Of a stretch of DNA of 64,000 nucleotides, positions 17,131-34,600 are shown piece by piece. The notes under the pieces are model-generated. The model saw nothing but the letters and a program-made list of their open reading frames with translations. It made no database searches and was not told the origin of the DNA. Position 1 is the first letter of the stretch, and every line of letters begins with the position of its first letter. Made by a program: the position numbers and the translations under genes. Origin of the DNA: Whitmania pigra (lineage: Eukaryota > Annelida > Clitellata > Hirudinida > Haemopidae); the NCBI GenBank assembly GCA_021613335.1, contig JAJTWR010000437.1:248001-312000 (forward strand), in the 5' to 3' direction.

Positions 17131-17160
17131 CGTTCGTACTCTTGTTGTGGTTGTGGCAAA

Positions 17161-21647
<4,487 letters not shown>

Positions 21648-22351
21648 ACATTAAGCAATATCTGTGAAAAATTTGTTCATCGTAAAATAAAGAAAATGAC
21701 GTAATTTTATAAAAACTTTGGTAGATATAAATCCAGGGCTGGATTTACCAGGTGGAGCCTCCAATGCACTTGGCGGTGGAGGTCCACAGCCACTGCGCCA
21801 GTCCTATTACTACCTTGACAAGCAAAAAATTTCTTTGTTTGGTGGAGGCCCTTGTACAGCAAGGGCGGATTTAGGGGAGCCTGGGAGGGAGCATAGCATC
21901 CCTCATTTGGAAAATAAAAAAAATAATCAAATCTAATATAAAATAGAAATTATTAAAAAAAAAATAAACACTAGCCTTGGATCTCTGCTACGGTATTATT
22001 AAATGTTTTTGTATTATGTCAGAATTACTTTCATCATCGTGTTAAAGCTTGTTTGAAAATTGACCCTTCTATTGGTTACAATTTTGATATCAAAACTTTA
22101 TCAACCGTAAAACATGAATTAAAATGTTTTTAAATAACAAAATTAATAAAGTAGCAATAATTGTTTAATTACTTAATGTATCAATTGTTGCCTCAAAATT
22201 AAATAAAATGTTTATGTTCACGCACCTCCATGAAAGTCGAGATGTTTCTATAGAAACACAAGGACGGCTAATTTGAGCTGTGAGAGATTTGTTTTAGGTT
22301 GACCTCTTTTTGCCAGATACACATTTTTTATTTCTGGACTGCGCTATCCAA
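21648..22351. other. Intergenic spacer between NR4A and STK36
   Basis: An AATAAAG (about 21687) may be the NR4A poly(A) signal. A GC-richer stretch at 21728-21905 contains CCAGGGCTGGATTTACC and, 130 bp on, AAGGGCGGATTTAGGGG in the same orientation. These resemble DNA-transposon ends of the GGGCCGGATTT type. No gene is seen. Confidence 0.5.
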
Positions 22352-25300
22352 ATGGAAAAGTACCATGTTTTAGAAATTGTCGGAGAAGGTTCTTTCGGAA
22401 AAGTTTATAGGGGTCGAAAAAAATTCTCGGGTCAAATAGTGGCTTTAAAGTTTATTCCGAAAATTGGGAAGAAAGAAAAAGAGTTGAAAAATTTGAAACG
22501 AGAAATTGAAATAATGCGCAACGTTCGTCATCCACATATCATTGAAATGATTGACAGTTTTGAGACCAGCAAAGAATTTGTAGTTGTGACTGATTATGCA
22601 GAAGGTGAATTATTCCAGATTCTTGAGAATGACAAGAAGCTTTCCTATGATGTTGTGAGTAATACAAGTTTGAATAATTTACCACTAAATAATTAACCTT
22701 AATATGTCAGGTACACCAAATAGCTGTGCAACTTGTTTTGGCTTTGCACTATCTTCATTCTCACAGAATTTTGCACAGAGACATGAAACCTCAGAATATT
22801 TTGTTAGCCAAAGATGGTGTGAAGTTGTGTGATTTTGGGTTTGCAAGAGCAATGAGTTCAGATACCTTAGTTTTAACTTCAATCAAGGTTAATCTTTTTA
22901 AAAATTTTATTGTCTATCTCAAATTTTTCATTATCAAGGTAACATTAGTATTCAAATCTCTTGATTTTTAGGGCACACCACTCTATATGGCTCCTGAACT
23001 AATTGATGAAAAACCTTATGATCATACAGCTGATCTTTGGTTTGTTCTCAGTAGAATTTTTAATGTCTTCAGTCATCAGTATTTTAAAATCTTTTTTTGT
23101 TGCTTGTTATTTTTATCAAGAATTTGCATTCAACAGGGCTCTGGGATGCATTTTATTTGAGTGTTTCACTGGTCATCCTCCTTTTTATGCAACAAGCATC
23201 TTTCAGTTGATACCTCAAATCACAAAGCAGAATGTCAAGTGGCCTGTTGACATGCCTGATTCCATGAAAGATTTTCTGAATGGTTTGCTTATTAAAGACC
23301 CTCAAAAAAGACTGTCATGGCCTGCACTACTTTATCATCCCTTTGTCAGTGATGATGTTAGAGGTGATAAGGAATATGATATTTGTTGGAGATGTGTTGG
23401 AATTTTTTTAGCTATTTAATTTTTACAGTTGCCCATCAACTTGAAATGAGTTTGAAATGTCCTCTCACCAGTAGTCCGACTGTTTCTATGATTATTGAGA
23501 AAGAAAAACAAGTGAAGATGAAAACTGTATCCCGACAGGGACCTTCCAAGCTGCTTGATGCTGCAAGGGTTTGAAAATGGCCTCAAGAAATTTATAATAT
23601 TTTTCAATTGTGTTCTGAAGGCCTATTTTAATAACAGAGAAAAGCAAAATTTGAAGCCTGGGCTGCAAGTGGGGTTAAAAATGTGAATGAATTCGAAAAG
23701 GTTGGTACTTTTGTGTGAGTAATTAATATCATTATATGTTTAACTGCTCATTAATTTGTACAGAACCAAGCAAAAACCAACTTCCAAGTTGAGGTTGTCA
23801 TTCTCTTTAGCTCTAGTTAGGCTTGTTTACTTACAAATATCACATATTTCTTTTTAGGATGAATGTTTTTTACAAATTATTGCTGAAACTGAAAGTGCTG
23901 AAGTCCTTCCATTGATGAAAAATGAATTAGCAAAATTTAAAATTAAAAATAAATTAAATGAAGCAAAAGGAGTCTTGGACATTTCTCCAAAAATTATTTT
24001 GAAAGTTTTAAAGCAAGCAACTTGGTATGCTTATCATTTATGAGGTGCCAGTTGAATAAATGTTCAGTATGACATTAATGGAGTTTCACATGTTCTTAGC
24101 AATCTGGATGATGATGTTATTACCTTCATTCAAGAAACTGGTCTCATGTCAACCCTGCTCAAAGACATTCCTAATTTTTACCAAACTATTGTAAGGACTA
24201 AAATTAAATCATTCCAATTTCTTATTTAACAGAATTGTTTTTCTTCTAGACGCAAGAACACTTCAAAGAATTAACTTCATTAATAGAAACTTATTTCAAA
24301 TTGTTCACTGTGAAAGAAGTTGGCACTCAACAAATGTGAGCAAATGATGATTTAATCTGTAATGATTTTAGTGTTGATGAATTTACATTTCTAATGTGGA
24401 GTACTTTGTGGAATTTATTGAATATCACCTCACAAAATATAACAAGATAGATTACAATTATTGAGAATAGAATGTTTGTGTGGCAAGTGCATCGTTTATG
24501 ATTTTCAAAGCACTAAGGTTATGAAACACCTGATTTTTCAATATCAAGTGGAACTATCTCAAATCATTCTATTACATTAGCAATTTTGCATTTGTAGATT
24601 TTTTAAATTGTACTAAACTGTTAATATTCATATATATTATTACATATTTTTTAGGTGGCAGGAAGTATTAAAAGAAATAGCATTATATTTTGACTGTCAC
24701 TTAGAGTTGCACACAGCACAAAGCAGAGTTGTTGCTAGCGAATACGCAACTGATCATTTAGTTTGTTTCTTTCACATTTTGTAGAATTAAACCTAAATCT
24801 AAATATAGGGGAATAGTCTATATATTATTTTTAATGTAGCTAAATGGTTGAGAATAATTAATAAAAATTTTATAAGACATTTAACATTTAATTACTTGTG
24901 ATGTTACAAATACATAACATTGATGTTGAAATTGTTATCAACAGTTTCAGTGTCTGCACACTTGTGCTGATATCTTGAAGCAAATATTTGTTGAAAATGT
25001 GAACTTGGTGACAGAAATGGTGTTATGTTGCAACTCTTTGTTGAAGATCTTTCTTGTTCAGCATGTGTGCCCAATGGGTTAAGGAATTGGAAATAATTTA
25101 TTTTTATATTGTTCAACATAATATATTAGTGATTTAATTACTCAACACTAGAATTTCATGTACAATGTTTTCAATTCAACCATGTTTTAATTTTAGGTCA
25201 CTCAGAGTGCAAGCTTCTCAATCTAATATCTTTTCTAGCTGTTCACCCTAGTCTTGCTTTGTTTAAGAAATCTTTATTGCAGTATGTTGCTAGCAATGAA

Positions 25301-28300
25301 TCTGTTTTGGATTATTTGTTAGCATGCCTTGAAAGTTCATTAACACGTTTTTCCACTGTTAAGGTATTTGACTATTCTCTTACTGACATTAATAATGTTA
25401 TTGATTTATATTCAGCTTTTTTATGTTTGCAGATTTTACAACTGATCTGTTCTGATGAAAAAGTGTCTTCTCTTGTATCAAGCAGAGAATATGCAATAAA
25501 GTTGTTGATTGACCTATTGGACAAAGAGGTTGAAATACATTCATTTGTTTTGTTAATATAATACCACTTTGTGGGTGCTATAACACTCTAACACTGTAAT
25601 AAGAGTTGAAATATCACATCCTTGGAATTGTTGATATTATTAGGATGAATGTTCAGAGCAGGTGTCCTTGTTATTGATGACATTGGCTCTCAAATCTCCT
25701 GTCACATCTGAAGTGTAGGTTTATTTAAAATTGAGAATCAATGATTTGCTAGTGTTACTAAGTCATCTTGTGGACACAGGATTATATCCGAGGAGAATTT
25801 ATTAACATTAACAATGCTCAAGAATTCAAATGTTGTAGTCAAGGTAAGGAAAATTGCTTCAGTGAAACAAATGAATTTTCTAATTTCTGATGTTTTCAAA
25901 CAGTTAACATTATCACACATCCTATGTAAATGCTTATCCAATTTCTTCTGTGATGATACTGAAAGTCTTGTCTCTGTTTCAATTGAATGCTTCAATCAAT
26001 TTCATCAGGTTTTGTTTATTTTAATTTATTTTATGGGCAGTGATGGGTAAATCTCAAATCGAATCTCAATGGTCAAATCTCAAATCATTTGTAAAATGAT
26101 TCAAATCTCAACAACCAAATCTCAAATAGAATCTCAAAATTCCAAATCAAATCCCAAATGCCCAAATCCCAAATCAAATCTTCCAAAATTTATGGGTAAT
26201 AAATGCAATAGGTATTTGAATATAGTTAACCGGTTAAAACTGATGATAATGTGTTTGCAGACATGGATTTGCATGTAGGAAATATTTCTTGAACATTTAA
26301 TAATTATGAATTGCAATGTTTTCATTTACCATTAGAAGCATTTTTCCAGATGGACTTGGATATTTCAGTTGGATGGTTTGATGGACTGTCTTCTCTGTTA
26401 CTGCATACTCTTTTGGTCAGTTAAGATATTTTGCTTAGATGGTAACACATGTATTATTAATTTATAAATAATGCAGAATAAATCTGAAGGAGAAGCAATG
26501 GAAATATGTGGCCAAATTGTTGGTCTTGGATTATTTGATGTCATGTGTGAGAAGCTTTCCTTTTTCTTGGAAGAGCAAATTAACTCTGCAATCCCCCAAT
26601 GGAAGTTCTTGTCTCAGGAAGGACTTTCCATTTTTCTCCAACTTTTTTCCATTGTTTTTCTTAAGGTACATTTTTTAGTTCTCCAAAAGCTAACACTTAT
26701 TATTAAAATTTATAATTTTTTCTTAATATTTAACTTGTATATAATAGAATTTTCTTTCATGGCAGGAATGTCATACTCTCAGTAGCAGACTGTTTCAGCC
26801 CAACTCTACTCTTTCAAAATCTGTCACTAGAATCCTTTCCATTGATTTCTTAACATATTTTACAAAGTATTAAATTGTTCTTTTTATGTAAACATATATG
26901 CAAATGTGATTATGGCATGCATTTGCATTCTAGTGATAACAAGTGCAACACCATGGAAGAAATTGTCACATCAGTGATTCAAATGCTCTGCTCTCCACTT
27001 GTGCTTGAAATGAATGAAATATCTCTGGAGACCATTTACAGGTGACACTTGACAGTGATGTCTTGCATGGATGTTTGCAAATAGCTATAATAACCAATTT
27101 AATATTGCAGGTGCTACTCAGATATGTTCATCACAACAAAACTCCTCCTTGTCATCAGTCATTTCCAAGTCAACAACCTTGACCTTCTTATTGGGCTTTT
27201 GGCACGACTCATCATTTCATCAGATGCTTTTGTTTCAGAATTTGCTGATGCACTCATTGAGCATGAACAAGTAAATGACAGGCTGTACTTTCAACAAAAT
27301 AATATCCAAAATTTAACAAATAATTTCTAATTATTTTGGATGAAAGCATTACTGATAATATCTTCAACAAACTTAGGTACAGGATTATCTAAGTCAGAGC
27401 CTTTGGACTCTTAATAACAATTCTTTGTTGTGCAATCTGCTTTCAATCAGTGGTCACCTTTTAAGAACTTCATCTAATTATGTTCCTGTCATCAACAAAG
27501 TCTTCAAGATAACTCACAGTTAGGCATAATGATTAAGGAATGTACAATAAATGATATTCAATTGTAAATCTCAATTGGACAGGCTTTTCACTAGTGGACA
27601 AATTGTTAGGCCATTCAGATGAATATGTGAGAGCAAGAACATGTAATTTCTTTGGAAACTTCATCAAACATTTGCCAGCATCCCATCTCCAGCTTCCATT
27701 GTTTGAGTAGTCAATTCAATCTATTTACATATTAACTTTATTTATAACATTTTATATAGGTAACTGCATTACAAATGCATTGAAACATAATATTGCCATG
27801 TAGATACATCTATTAATACATAAGTATTTCTGGAATATAATGATAAGAATTTCAGGCAAGACATTTTGAAGCAATTATCAAAAAGTTCTAAAGCATGTCT
27901 CAGCAACTAACTTTATGTGATTCTGATAGAACTGCATTATGTTTGTAGCTTAACAAAAGTGATGATTCGATAACATCCAACTGGTGTTTAAGTTCAGTAA
28001 TTAGTGACTATTTAATCAATTGTTTTATGTGACATTAACCTGTTTAATGATGACTTATTTAATTATTATATTTAATGAAATTTAAAATTATTTAAGTTTA
28101 TGACATTATTTAATTTAGGAAGGGAATGATGGAAAAGATCTTGAATTGCTTAAAAGATAACTCGGCTCAAGTTCGAAAGGTTATAGTCAAAATTTTAATG
28201 CAAATTGCATATCATCTTTATGGTGACATACCATGAAGAAATGTTTTCTTATTGAATTTTCAGAGTGCTTGCTATCTTCTTGGTAATCTGGCATTCAACA

Positions 28301-28947
28301 CACGAAGTGATAAGGTGGGCATTGATTTAAGACCATCAGTTTCTGTCCTCTTGAGACTACTTGATGATCAACTTCTCAAGACAAAATGCAATGCAGCAGG
28401 TGCCTTCACACTATTGGAGCAGTGTCAATTTACTCTTTAATTGAACATAATTAATGTTTCTAGTTGCTTTGGGAAATCTGGTTGTTTATTCACCTCAAAT
28501 GATTCCATCTCTCCTTGAACATAATGTGATTGGCAGGTTCTTTGAATTAATTCGCTTCTTCCACTCAGCTAATTTTGCAATTGATTTTCTATTACGCAAT
28601 GTTTTTAAATTTCAGACTGGTTCAACTTATCTCTGATGCAGATGAGGATATCGTGACCAAGGAAAGTGCTTTGTTGTCTTTGAGAACTCTAGTGGAACAT
28701 TCTGAATTGAAAAAGGTAACACAAACTCATCTTTCTGATGACGAAGACTTTATCTTGTGTTTACATCTAGGAGATGGTGGCACAACACATCCAAGAAATA
28801 ATGTCGTGCTTGGAGAAAAGTCTGAATGGTCAAGGGTCTTCAAAATCCTCTTGGACATCCCAATCATCTTTAAATTCTCTGAACCCCATCATCCATTCAC
28901 TGAAGACACAAATTCCTCTTCTGATGAGAGAACTCAATGAACACTGA
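22352..28947 (+). CDS. STK36: Serine/threonine kinase 36 (Fused homologue)
   Basis: This is an N-terminal kinase with a long armadillo/HEAT-like C-terminal half. In animals STK36 acts in Hedgehog signalling and in assembling the central pair of motile cilia. The ATG at 22352 gives [20 protein letters not shown] with the Gly-rich loop, then VALKF (catalytic Lys). Later exons give [13 protein letters not shown] (catalytic loop), CDFGFARAM (the DFG motif), [20 protein letters not shown], and after a small intron [20 protein letters not shown], then [17 protein letters not shown] closing the kinase. Exons from about 23640 on encode helical repeats ([30 protein letters not shown] and [15 protein letters not shown] segments). 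The final exon starts after TTACATCTAG at about 28770 ([20 protein letters not shown]) and ends at a TGA at 28945-28947. The kinase part is certain; some 3' splice sites are approximate. Confidence 0.9.
26038..26180 (+). mobile_element. hAT end with AAATC subterminal repeats, in an STK36 intron
   Basis: The sequence opens CAGTGATGGGTAAATCTC and continues with more than ten copies of AAATC(T/C)CAAATC-type words. The same terminus, inverted (GATTTTACCCATCACTG), closes the hAT remnant at 34748, also beside ATTTCAAATC words. I see no opposite end nearby, so this is a truncated copy. Confidence 0.55.
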
Positions 28948-29216
28948 TTGCATTTCTGATTGTTTCATTTTAAGTTTATTGAAAAAGTCAAATTAAATTT
29001 TCTGTAGGGCTTGTTTAGTTGGATTATTAATGAAGCCTCAACTAAGATAACACAGATTCAAAAGTTCTGACATTACTAAGAGAACCAAGTTTATAAACAC
29101 TAGTAATGAGCTTTATTGAATTAGAGAATAGGCTGATATTCCAAGCTTCGGTTCTCTGCAGCCATAGGAAAGATTAATAATTGTTATCGAGCCCTGACGA
29201 AATCCTCAGAGCTCTT

Positions 29217-29349
29217 CATTCTGACCACATGTCTTTCGCACTGTTGCAGTTGCAGATATGAATTAACTGGTTGTCTTCAACAGTCAGCGAAATTGTATAT
29301 TGTGCTTTTTCATCTTTTCTTGTCCATCCTTCCGGATTAGGAATTTCAT
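29217..29349 (-). mobile_element. Ty1/copia-type gag fragment
   Basis: The minus strand reads PNPEGWTRKDEKAQYTISLT followed by VEDNQLIHICNCNSAKDMWS and a stop. The W..KD.KA pattern, then a hydrophobic helix, then AK..W is the standard core of copia retrotransposon gag (UBN2/gag-pre). Only this core is visible; no protease, integrase or LTR was found around it. Confidence 0.55.
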
Positions 29350-29490
29350 TTTGCACAACTGACCAAGTCTTTTCTCGAAGTCAACATTCAGCTGGCCAGG
29401 AGAATCGGGTGAGCGCGCATCAAAGGAGGATCAAAGAGGTCATGTTCTGGTTTTCTTACAAAATTTTGACTGTGCCAGAGAGACATGCGC

Positions 29491-29707
29491 TTAATCTCTG
29501 AAGCCGTAAAGAGTACCATGTCCATGACCGTGACGGGTTTTCTCATGGCGTGCTCAGTGTAGGTGATCGCGTCTCTAATGACGCCTTAAGGAAAACGCCC
29601 TAGTCTCTTCATAGATGAAACAAGAAATGCGCTACCACAGAGAGCGAGACGACAAATTGCAGGTTTGGTGATTCCCTGAATGTTGTCCATGAGGACCTTA
29701 CGATGAA
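29491..29707 (-). pseudogene. Broken histone H4 sequence joined directly to an H3 fragment
   Basis: The minus strand begins HRKVLMDNIQGITKPAICRL, matching H4 from about residue 18. After a frameshift it gives IYEETRAFS, then, after a second shift, VIRDAITYTEHAMRKPVTVM, and it closes with TLYGF in another frame followed by a stop. There is no H4 N-terminal tail, and the join to H3 is immediate. Two or more frameshifts and an in-frame TAA make it non-functional as a histone. Confidence 0.85.
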
Positions 29708-29957
29708 TCAGATGCTCGGACATGTCCTTCGCATGATTGCGACGAGCTTGGCGCACAGGTTGGTGTCTTCGAAAAGACCGACGAGGTAAGCTTCGCTAGC
29801 TTCCTGGAGGGCCATGAAGCACAAGCCTGTCTTGAAGTCCTGGGCTATTTCCCCGACGAGACGCTGGAAGGGCAGCTTGCGGACAAGAAGTTCAGTGCTT
29901 TTCTGGTATCTCCCTGAGAGCAACCGTGCCGGGCAAGGTATACCTGTGTGGCCTGTA
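29708..29957 (-). pseudogene. Broken histone H3 fragment
   Basis: The minus strand reads [14 protein letters not shown] (about 29915-29957), then in another frame [29 protein letters not shown], and [20 protein letters not shown] with CAKLVAIM. This covers H3 from about residue 39 to 120. The QSSAV segment before MALQ and an IHA triplet are deleted, and frames shift at least twice. The H3 tail with its modification sites is not recognisable. The downstream codons pass into H4 (29491-29707) with about a dozen bases between. Confidence 0.87.
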
Positions 29958-30439
29958 TCTGATCCAGTTCTTCCAAGCTTTCTTGTGCTTAGCCGACTAC
30001 ATGCGAGACTATGGTTTGCATCCTGCCCAGTGAAGTCCAGATCTACGACAGTACACTGTCTCGTCCAGTTCAGACAGCCTTTCCTGCTTTGATGGGTTAT
30101 TAATCCCTTCTTAGTTCCGTGCACTTATTCTCTGGCACGCCATTGTCTGAAGTAGGTCCTAATTCTAGAGTCTTGGTAGACGCCGTGTCGAAATCCATGT
30201 AATCGGTTGTTAGCTCACCATTCTTCTTCTCGTTTCCGCTGAAGCCATACAGACATGTTTCTGTATTTCCTTTTGTAGCATAAAGCCCCCAAAATAGTTT
30301 GTCAAACACATGTAACTCCCCTGCTTATCTCCATCTCTTTGCCATGTCAAAACTGCCAGAGCGACTCATCCCTTTCAGGGTCTCTCCTCAGATTATCAAT
30401 TCCTCAATTTTTATTGCTTCTAATCTGAATATAGATTGA

Positions 30440-31200
30440 GAACGCTCCTTCCCATATGTTCAATTTTTCTCACGAATATGGAAATCGTAATTGCTTTGTC
30501 ATGGTCAGCTTTCTACACCATTAACTACCGAACGATGTTGGAAAGATTTTCTGATTTTGGTCTTACCCCTCACTCCTAACTACTGACAAGTTTCAGAAGT
30601 GCACAGATCCCATCAATGACTCTTCAGCTCTCCAACTCAACCCACAGATAACCAATTTATGTTTATTGACACACTTATGTGTGTACACATTAACAGCTCC
30701 AGAATCCCTTGCTCTTCCACTCGCCCTAAAACTCACCCCTAGCTCCAACCTCAGCTTTAAAAAGAGTGCCAAGTCCTCACTCAACTAGGTTACAGCAGCT
30801 CCATTATCTGGTGCGTTTCTACCTCCCTCGCATACTCCCAAAATAATCTAGCCAACCTGTCCTTGATTTCGGCCTTAAAAGCAGTGAATGCAATTCACTG
30901 GCTACCTACACACCTTCACATCATTTTTAAAATCTCCCTAACTACATCCAATGATAACAACCCAACCCAATCTATCTCAACCGCCTCATTTACAACCATC
31001 AGATCCCTGACCAATTTCAGTCATCCTCTGCAATTCATCTACACCAACCAGTATATAGATCATCCTTCATCAATCAAGACTTCTCCTATACATCACCTGA
31101 AATGACCTCTCCTGTGATCCATCATTCAGTCTCAACCAAAACCTGAAATATGCTCTTCAAGCCATCTTGTCAGGATAAACCCAGAACCAAGATACTTCTG
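30440..31200 (+). mobile_element. Degenerate non-LTR retrotransposon (LINE) reverse-transcriptase C-terminal fragment
   Basis: The plus strand gives AIHWLPTHLHIIFKISLTTS (the LHWLP..RI.FK block after the RT palm). It is followed by SFTTIRSLTNFSHPLQFIYT and a TNQYIDHPSS segment. The latter closely resembles SFTTAKSLITFVHLLQFTFT on the minus strand at about 52175-52260, so both belong to one LINE family. Several in-frame stops are present. Confidence 0.6.
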
Positions 31201-31671
31201 ACACTATACATCAGGTACCATAAAATGAACTATTAATATTTGTATCAATAAAATTAAAGCTTTAGTAATTGATAACAAATTTCCCATCAAAATGAGTGAT
31301 TGGAGCAAAGCAGACATACTAATAATCAGAAAGATAAATGCCTTCATTAAAAGAAAGCTACATTATTAAACATCTATGCATATCTAATCCATGAAATATT
31401 CAAAGTAAAAAACAGTCAGAAATCCCACAAAATGAAGACATTTATGATTAGCTATTTACAATATTCTGCACAAAGTAACACTTAGAAATGAAGAGCAGAG
31501 TTCAAGCATCTAAATCAAAAGCCATATAGAAAATAGCAAATGAAAAATAAGTCATCGAAAACTTGAATAGTTAGGGATGTTGCCATAACCAAACAATGGG
31601 CCTTGAAACTTGCAACTGCTCACTGAAGAAATGATTTGAAAATCAATGGATTAGATGTGAGTTAATATAAA

Positions 31672-34600
31672 TCAATGTGACTTATCAATACTGACCTTGT
31701 TTGAAGATTGCCTGTTCTTCTTCTCAATCTCTTCCTTGTACTTCTCCAAATCATGGTCAGTGATGTTTTCAAAAGGATTCCCAAGAGTGTAGTTCTTGTA
31801 AAACAGAGCTTCTTTTTGGTGGTCCCTCTGAATGATTCCTCTGCTTGCAGCTGACACTCGAATTCCATCACCAGCAGCTCCTCCACTGGCCTGCACAACG
31901 TTCTCAATATTATATTAGCAATTTTTAAAGCAATTCACATTCCATTCATTCTTAGATGTGAATAGTATGTGTTTTTTCTTAAAATTTGTGTTTGGTGTCA
32001 TGACTTCTGAAATGAAACTTATACAAGTAAAAGTCCTGTAAAGCATGATCATCAAGAGCAGACAATTAAGAGTGATGGATACCTTTGCTTGGCTAGAATC
32101 GTTTTGCTATCTAAATAACACTTTTTTGTTTCAGAAGAGAGGACAGTTCAAAGGTACGGCAAATTGTCATGCATTTAGGTACCAAATAGCTTTTTAAGTC
32201 CAGAGAAACGAAATGCTTTTCTGAAGGCCACCATCTGTCCCTCTCCTTAACTAATTTTTAACTCTTTTTTGGTTTGTATTATAATATATGTGCATAAAGT
32301 GCATTTTAAATACATAATTACCAAAAAATTTCAAGTTTTTTGGATATAATAAAGCAATGTATAAAATTAGGTAATATTGAATAATAATATTAATATTATA
32401 ATAATACAGTAATATTCATCTGTTTATTTGATTAAAGGCCATTGCATAACAAAAATGAAATAATATTAAGCTTATATTTAGCAAGTTATAAGGAAATTAT
32501 GGGGTTACTTCATGGTTTCAAACCTGACTCCATAAAGTGCAAAATTTGTTGTCTTTACTTAGTTATTGCAGAATAATGGTGTCTTCTTGTAGTAAAATTA
32601 TGTGTTTAGAATTAGAACAGAGGATACGAAAAGGCTCTGGCCTATGCAAAGAAGATTACTGATTTGTCCACTCATATGAGAAATGAAGAATTATTCAAAC
32701 CGTCTGAATGTGTTACAAATATTTTGCAATGTGAAATATTTCAATAAAAGCGAGATTTGCTAGAGAGACATTAATAAATTCTTCAAATAAAAATACAAAG
32801 TGTAAAAATTGTGTTTCTTTGAAATTATTTGTCCTGAAGAGAGGGCATTTGGTCATTCCCCAAAGGTGTCCGTTCCTCAGGACTTTTACAGTATATGTTA
32901 ATAAACATACTATTGTAAATAATATGAAATATTATAAAAGTAAGAAAACAAAATGAAACAAAAGAACACCCTATCATCCAAACGATGTACAGTACCCAAA
33001 ATATGAAATATTGCAGAGCAACAAACAAATTATGTGAGTTATTATATCCCCTGCCTTCAAAGTTAAGAGTGATACTACCGTGTTTCCCCGAAAATAAGAA
33101 TGTCTTATATTGATTTTTGCTCCAAAGAACACGCTAGGGCTTATTTTCAGTGTTGTCATATTTTCATAATCAACACCAGAAATTATTTTATGTACCACAA
33201 ATTATGATATAAGATGCAATTAACATGCTTTTAATCATTTATTAATAAAAGTAATATATTACAAGAATGTCAGAAGACCCTTTAATTATTTTTTTCAAAA
33301 ATAATTAGTCACATCAACTTTTTTGGACCATTATTATAAATCTCCAAACTCTGAATATCAGAATTTCTTGTGAATCCATTTCCTGCAGGATCATTGGTCC
33401 CAATCTCTCCTGATTAGCAAGAGAACTTCTTGCTCATGAGTTGGTTAATGGTCAATGTTTTGCTTAACTTATGCACATTCACATTCAAAGTTTTATAATT
33501 ACCCAATTTTAAATATTTACCTAATTTTGAAAACTCTCATTTTGTATTTTTGTTTTATAAAATATTTTATTCTGTTAGGTTGACAGCCTAGCCTATCCTC
33601 CAAAGTTATCTACAACCTTGTTTCTTTAAAAAAGTGCCTCTTTAATGCTCATACTATTGCTTTCCTATGCAAGTTTCGCTTGTTGCGAAGTGGTGCTCAC
33701 ATCTTCTGCCATTACAGAGGTCATGGAGCTGGTCGGGGGAAAATAGCTGTCACTGCTGATCGCCATGCTAAATCCGTCAAGGAAAATTCAACTTAATCTG
33801 TGAAGCCATCAGCTTGCCTAAGTTTGCTCGTGCACCCATGATCAGTTGCAGGGCATTGACAGACTGCTTTCTCAGTGTGCTGATGCTTAAATTGATTCAA
33901 TTGTCTGAAGATGACTAGCATGCTCAATGATAATATCCTTTGTCTCCAGTTCTCCTTAGTATCAGCATTGCTGAATGATATTGAATCAAGGTTCAAAAGT
34001 TATTTGAACTTCAATTTGAGTAATGGGGGAGTAAAAGAAGAAGTTTCACACTCGATGTATAAGTTGAAATGGGTTCCTCCTGAGTCACAAAGTGCCTCTT
34101 CAAAACACTGATTGGGTCAGTGAGTTCATTTTTAAAAAATACATGGCCTTATAGAATTTAAGTTTGCTTTATTCTTATGGAAATAGTATTAGAAGTGTTG
34201 TCATTATAACTTTAAAAAAGTTTAATCATCGATTTGTATGCATTTTTGTATGTAGAATGAATTCTGCACCAGGTGATCAGGATCAACATTTAGAAATAGT
34301 CCTTGACAATAAAGACTGGATATTATGAGGATCAGTCTGACTTGCAAAGTCACTGTTAACAAGGCAAACAGTATCGGCACCAATATGATGCGGAATGTCA
34401 CCTATCCAGCCTTGCCAAACAAATATTTGTGTGCTATATATAATACAACGCTGCCATCTTGTGGAGAGGTTATTTAGTGAGGCAGGACTGATTGAAACAT
34501 CAAGAAGGAACAGACATGATTTGATGTTTCAGAAACTTTTGCTTTTAAAAGTTAATAAAAGCTTTGGAAATTGACAGTGTTGAAGAAGTTTGTGAGCTTT

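Larger units (their letters stand above)
10563..17160. other. Intergenic region between PRPF6 and NR4A
   Basis: No host gene is supported here. It is AT-rich and holds a short hAT-MYM end (11007-11049), a tRNA-like B-box fragment near 11850-11890, a hAT element (12053-13457), a SINE interrupted by a second hAT (13466-14775), an unexplained His/Arg-rich frame on the minus strand (14957-15271), a TATA-like motif (TATAAAAAG at 15756-15764) and a GAT/GAC microsatellite near 16387-16440. The open frame through that microsatellite (16367-16759) is probably chance, because its first part is only the repeat. Confidence 0.7.
28948..31671. other. Relic-rich intergenic region between STK36 and adducin
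   Basis: The two flanking genes end here head-on. The stretch is noticeably GC-richer around 29380-30300. It contains a Ty1/copia gag fragment, the H3-H4 relic and a LINE 3' fragment. No intact gene is supported. Confidence 0.7.

Noticed and set aside
26069..26278. 69-residue frame rich in Ser, Gln, Asn and Lys
   Set aside because: It is the translation of the AAATC subterminal repeat array of a hAT end.
28575..28940. Unspliced reading of the last STK36 exon ending DERTQ
   Set aside because: A GTAACA donor after ELKK and a CATCTAG acceptor at about 28770 give a better helical C-terminus ([14 protein letters not shown]) ending at 28947.
29814..30092. 92-residue plus-strand frame with Arg/Ser/Pro-rich sequence
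   Set aside because: It is the antisense shadow of the H3 relic on the minus strand.
33793..33996. Minus-strand 67-residue frame in the adducin intron
   Set aside because: It lies opposite the hAT transposase fragment and has no recognisable family signature.
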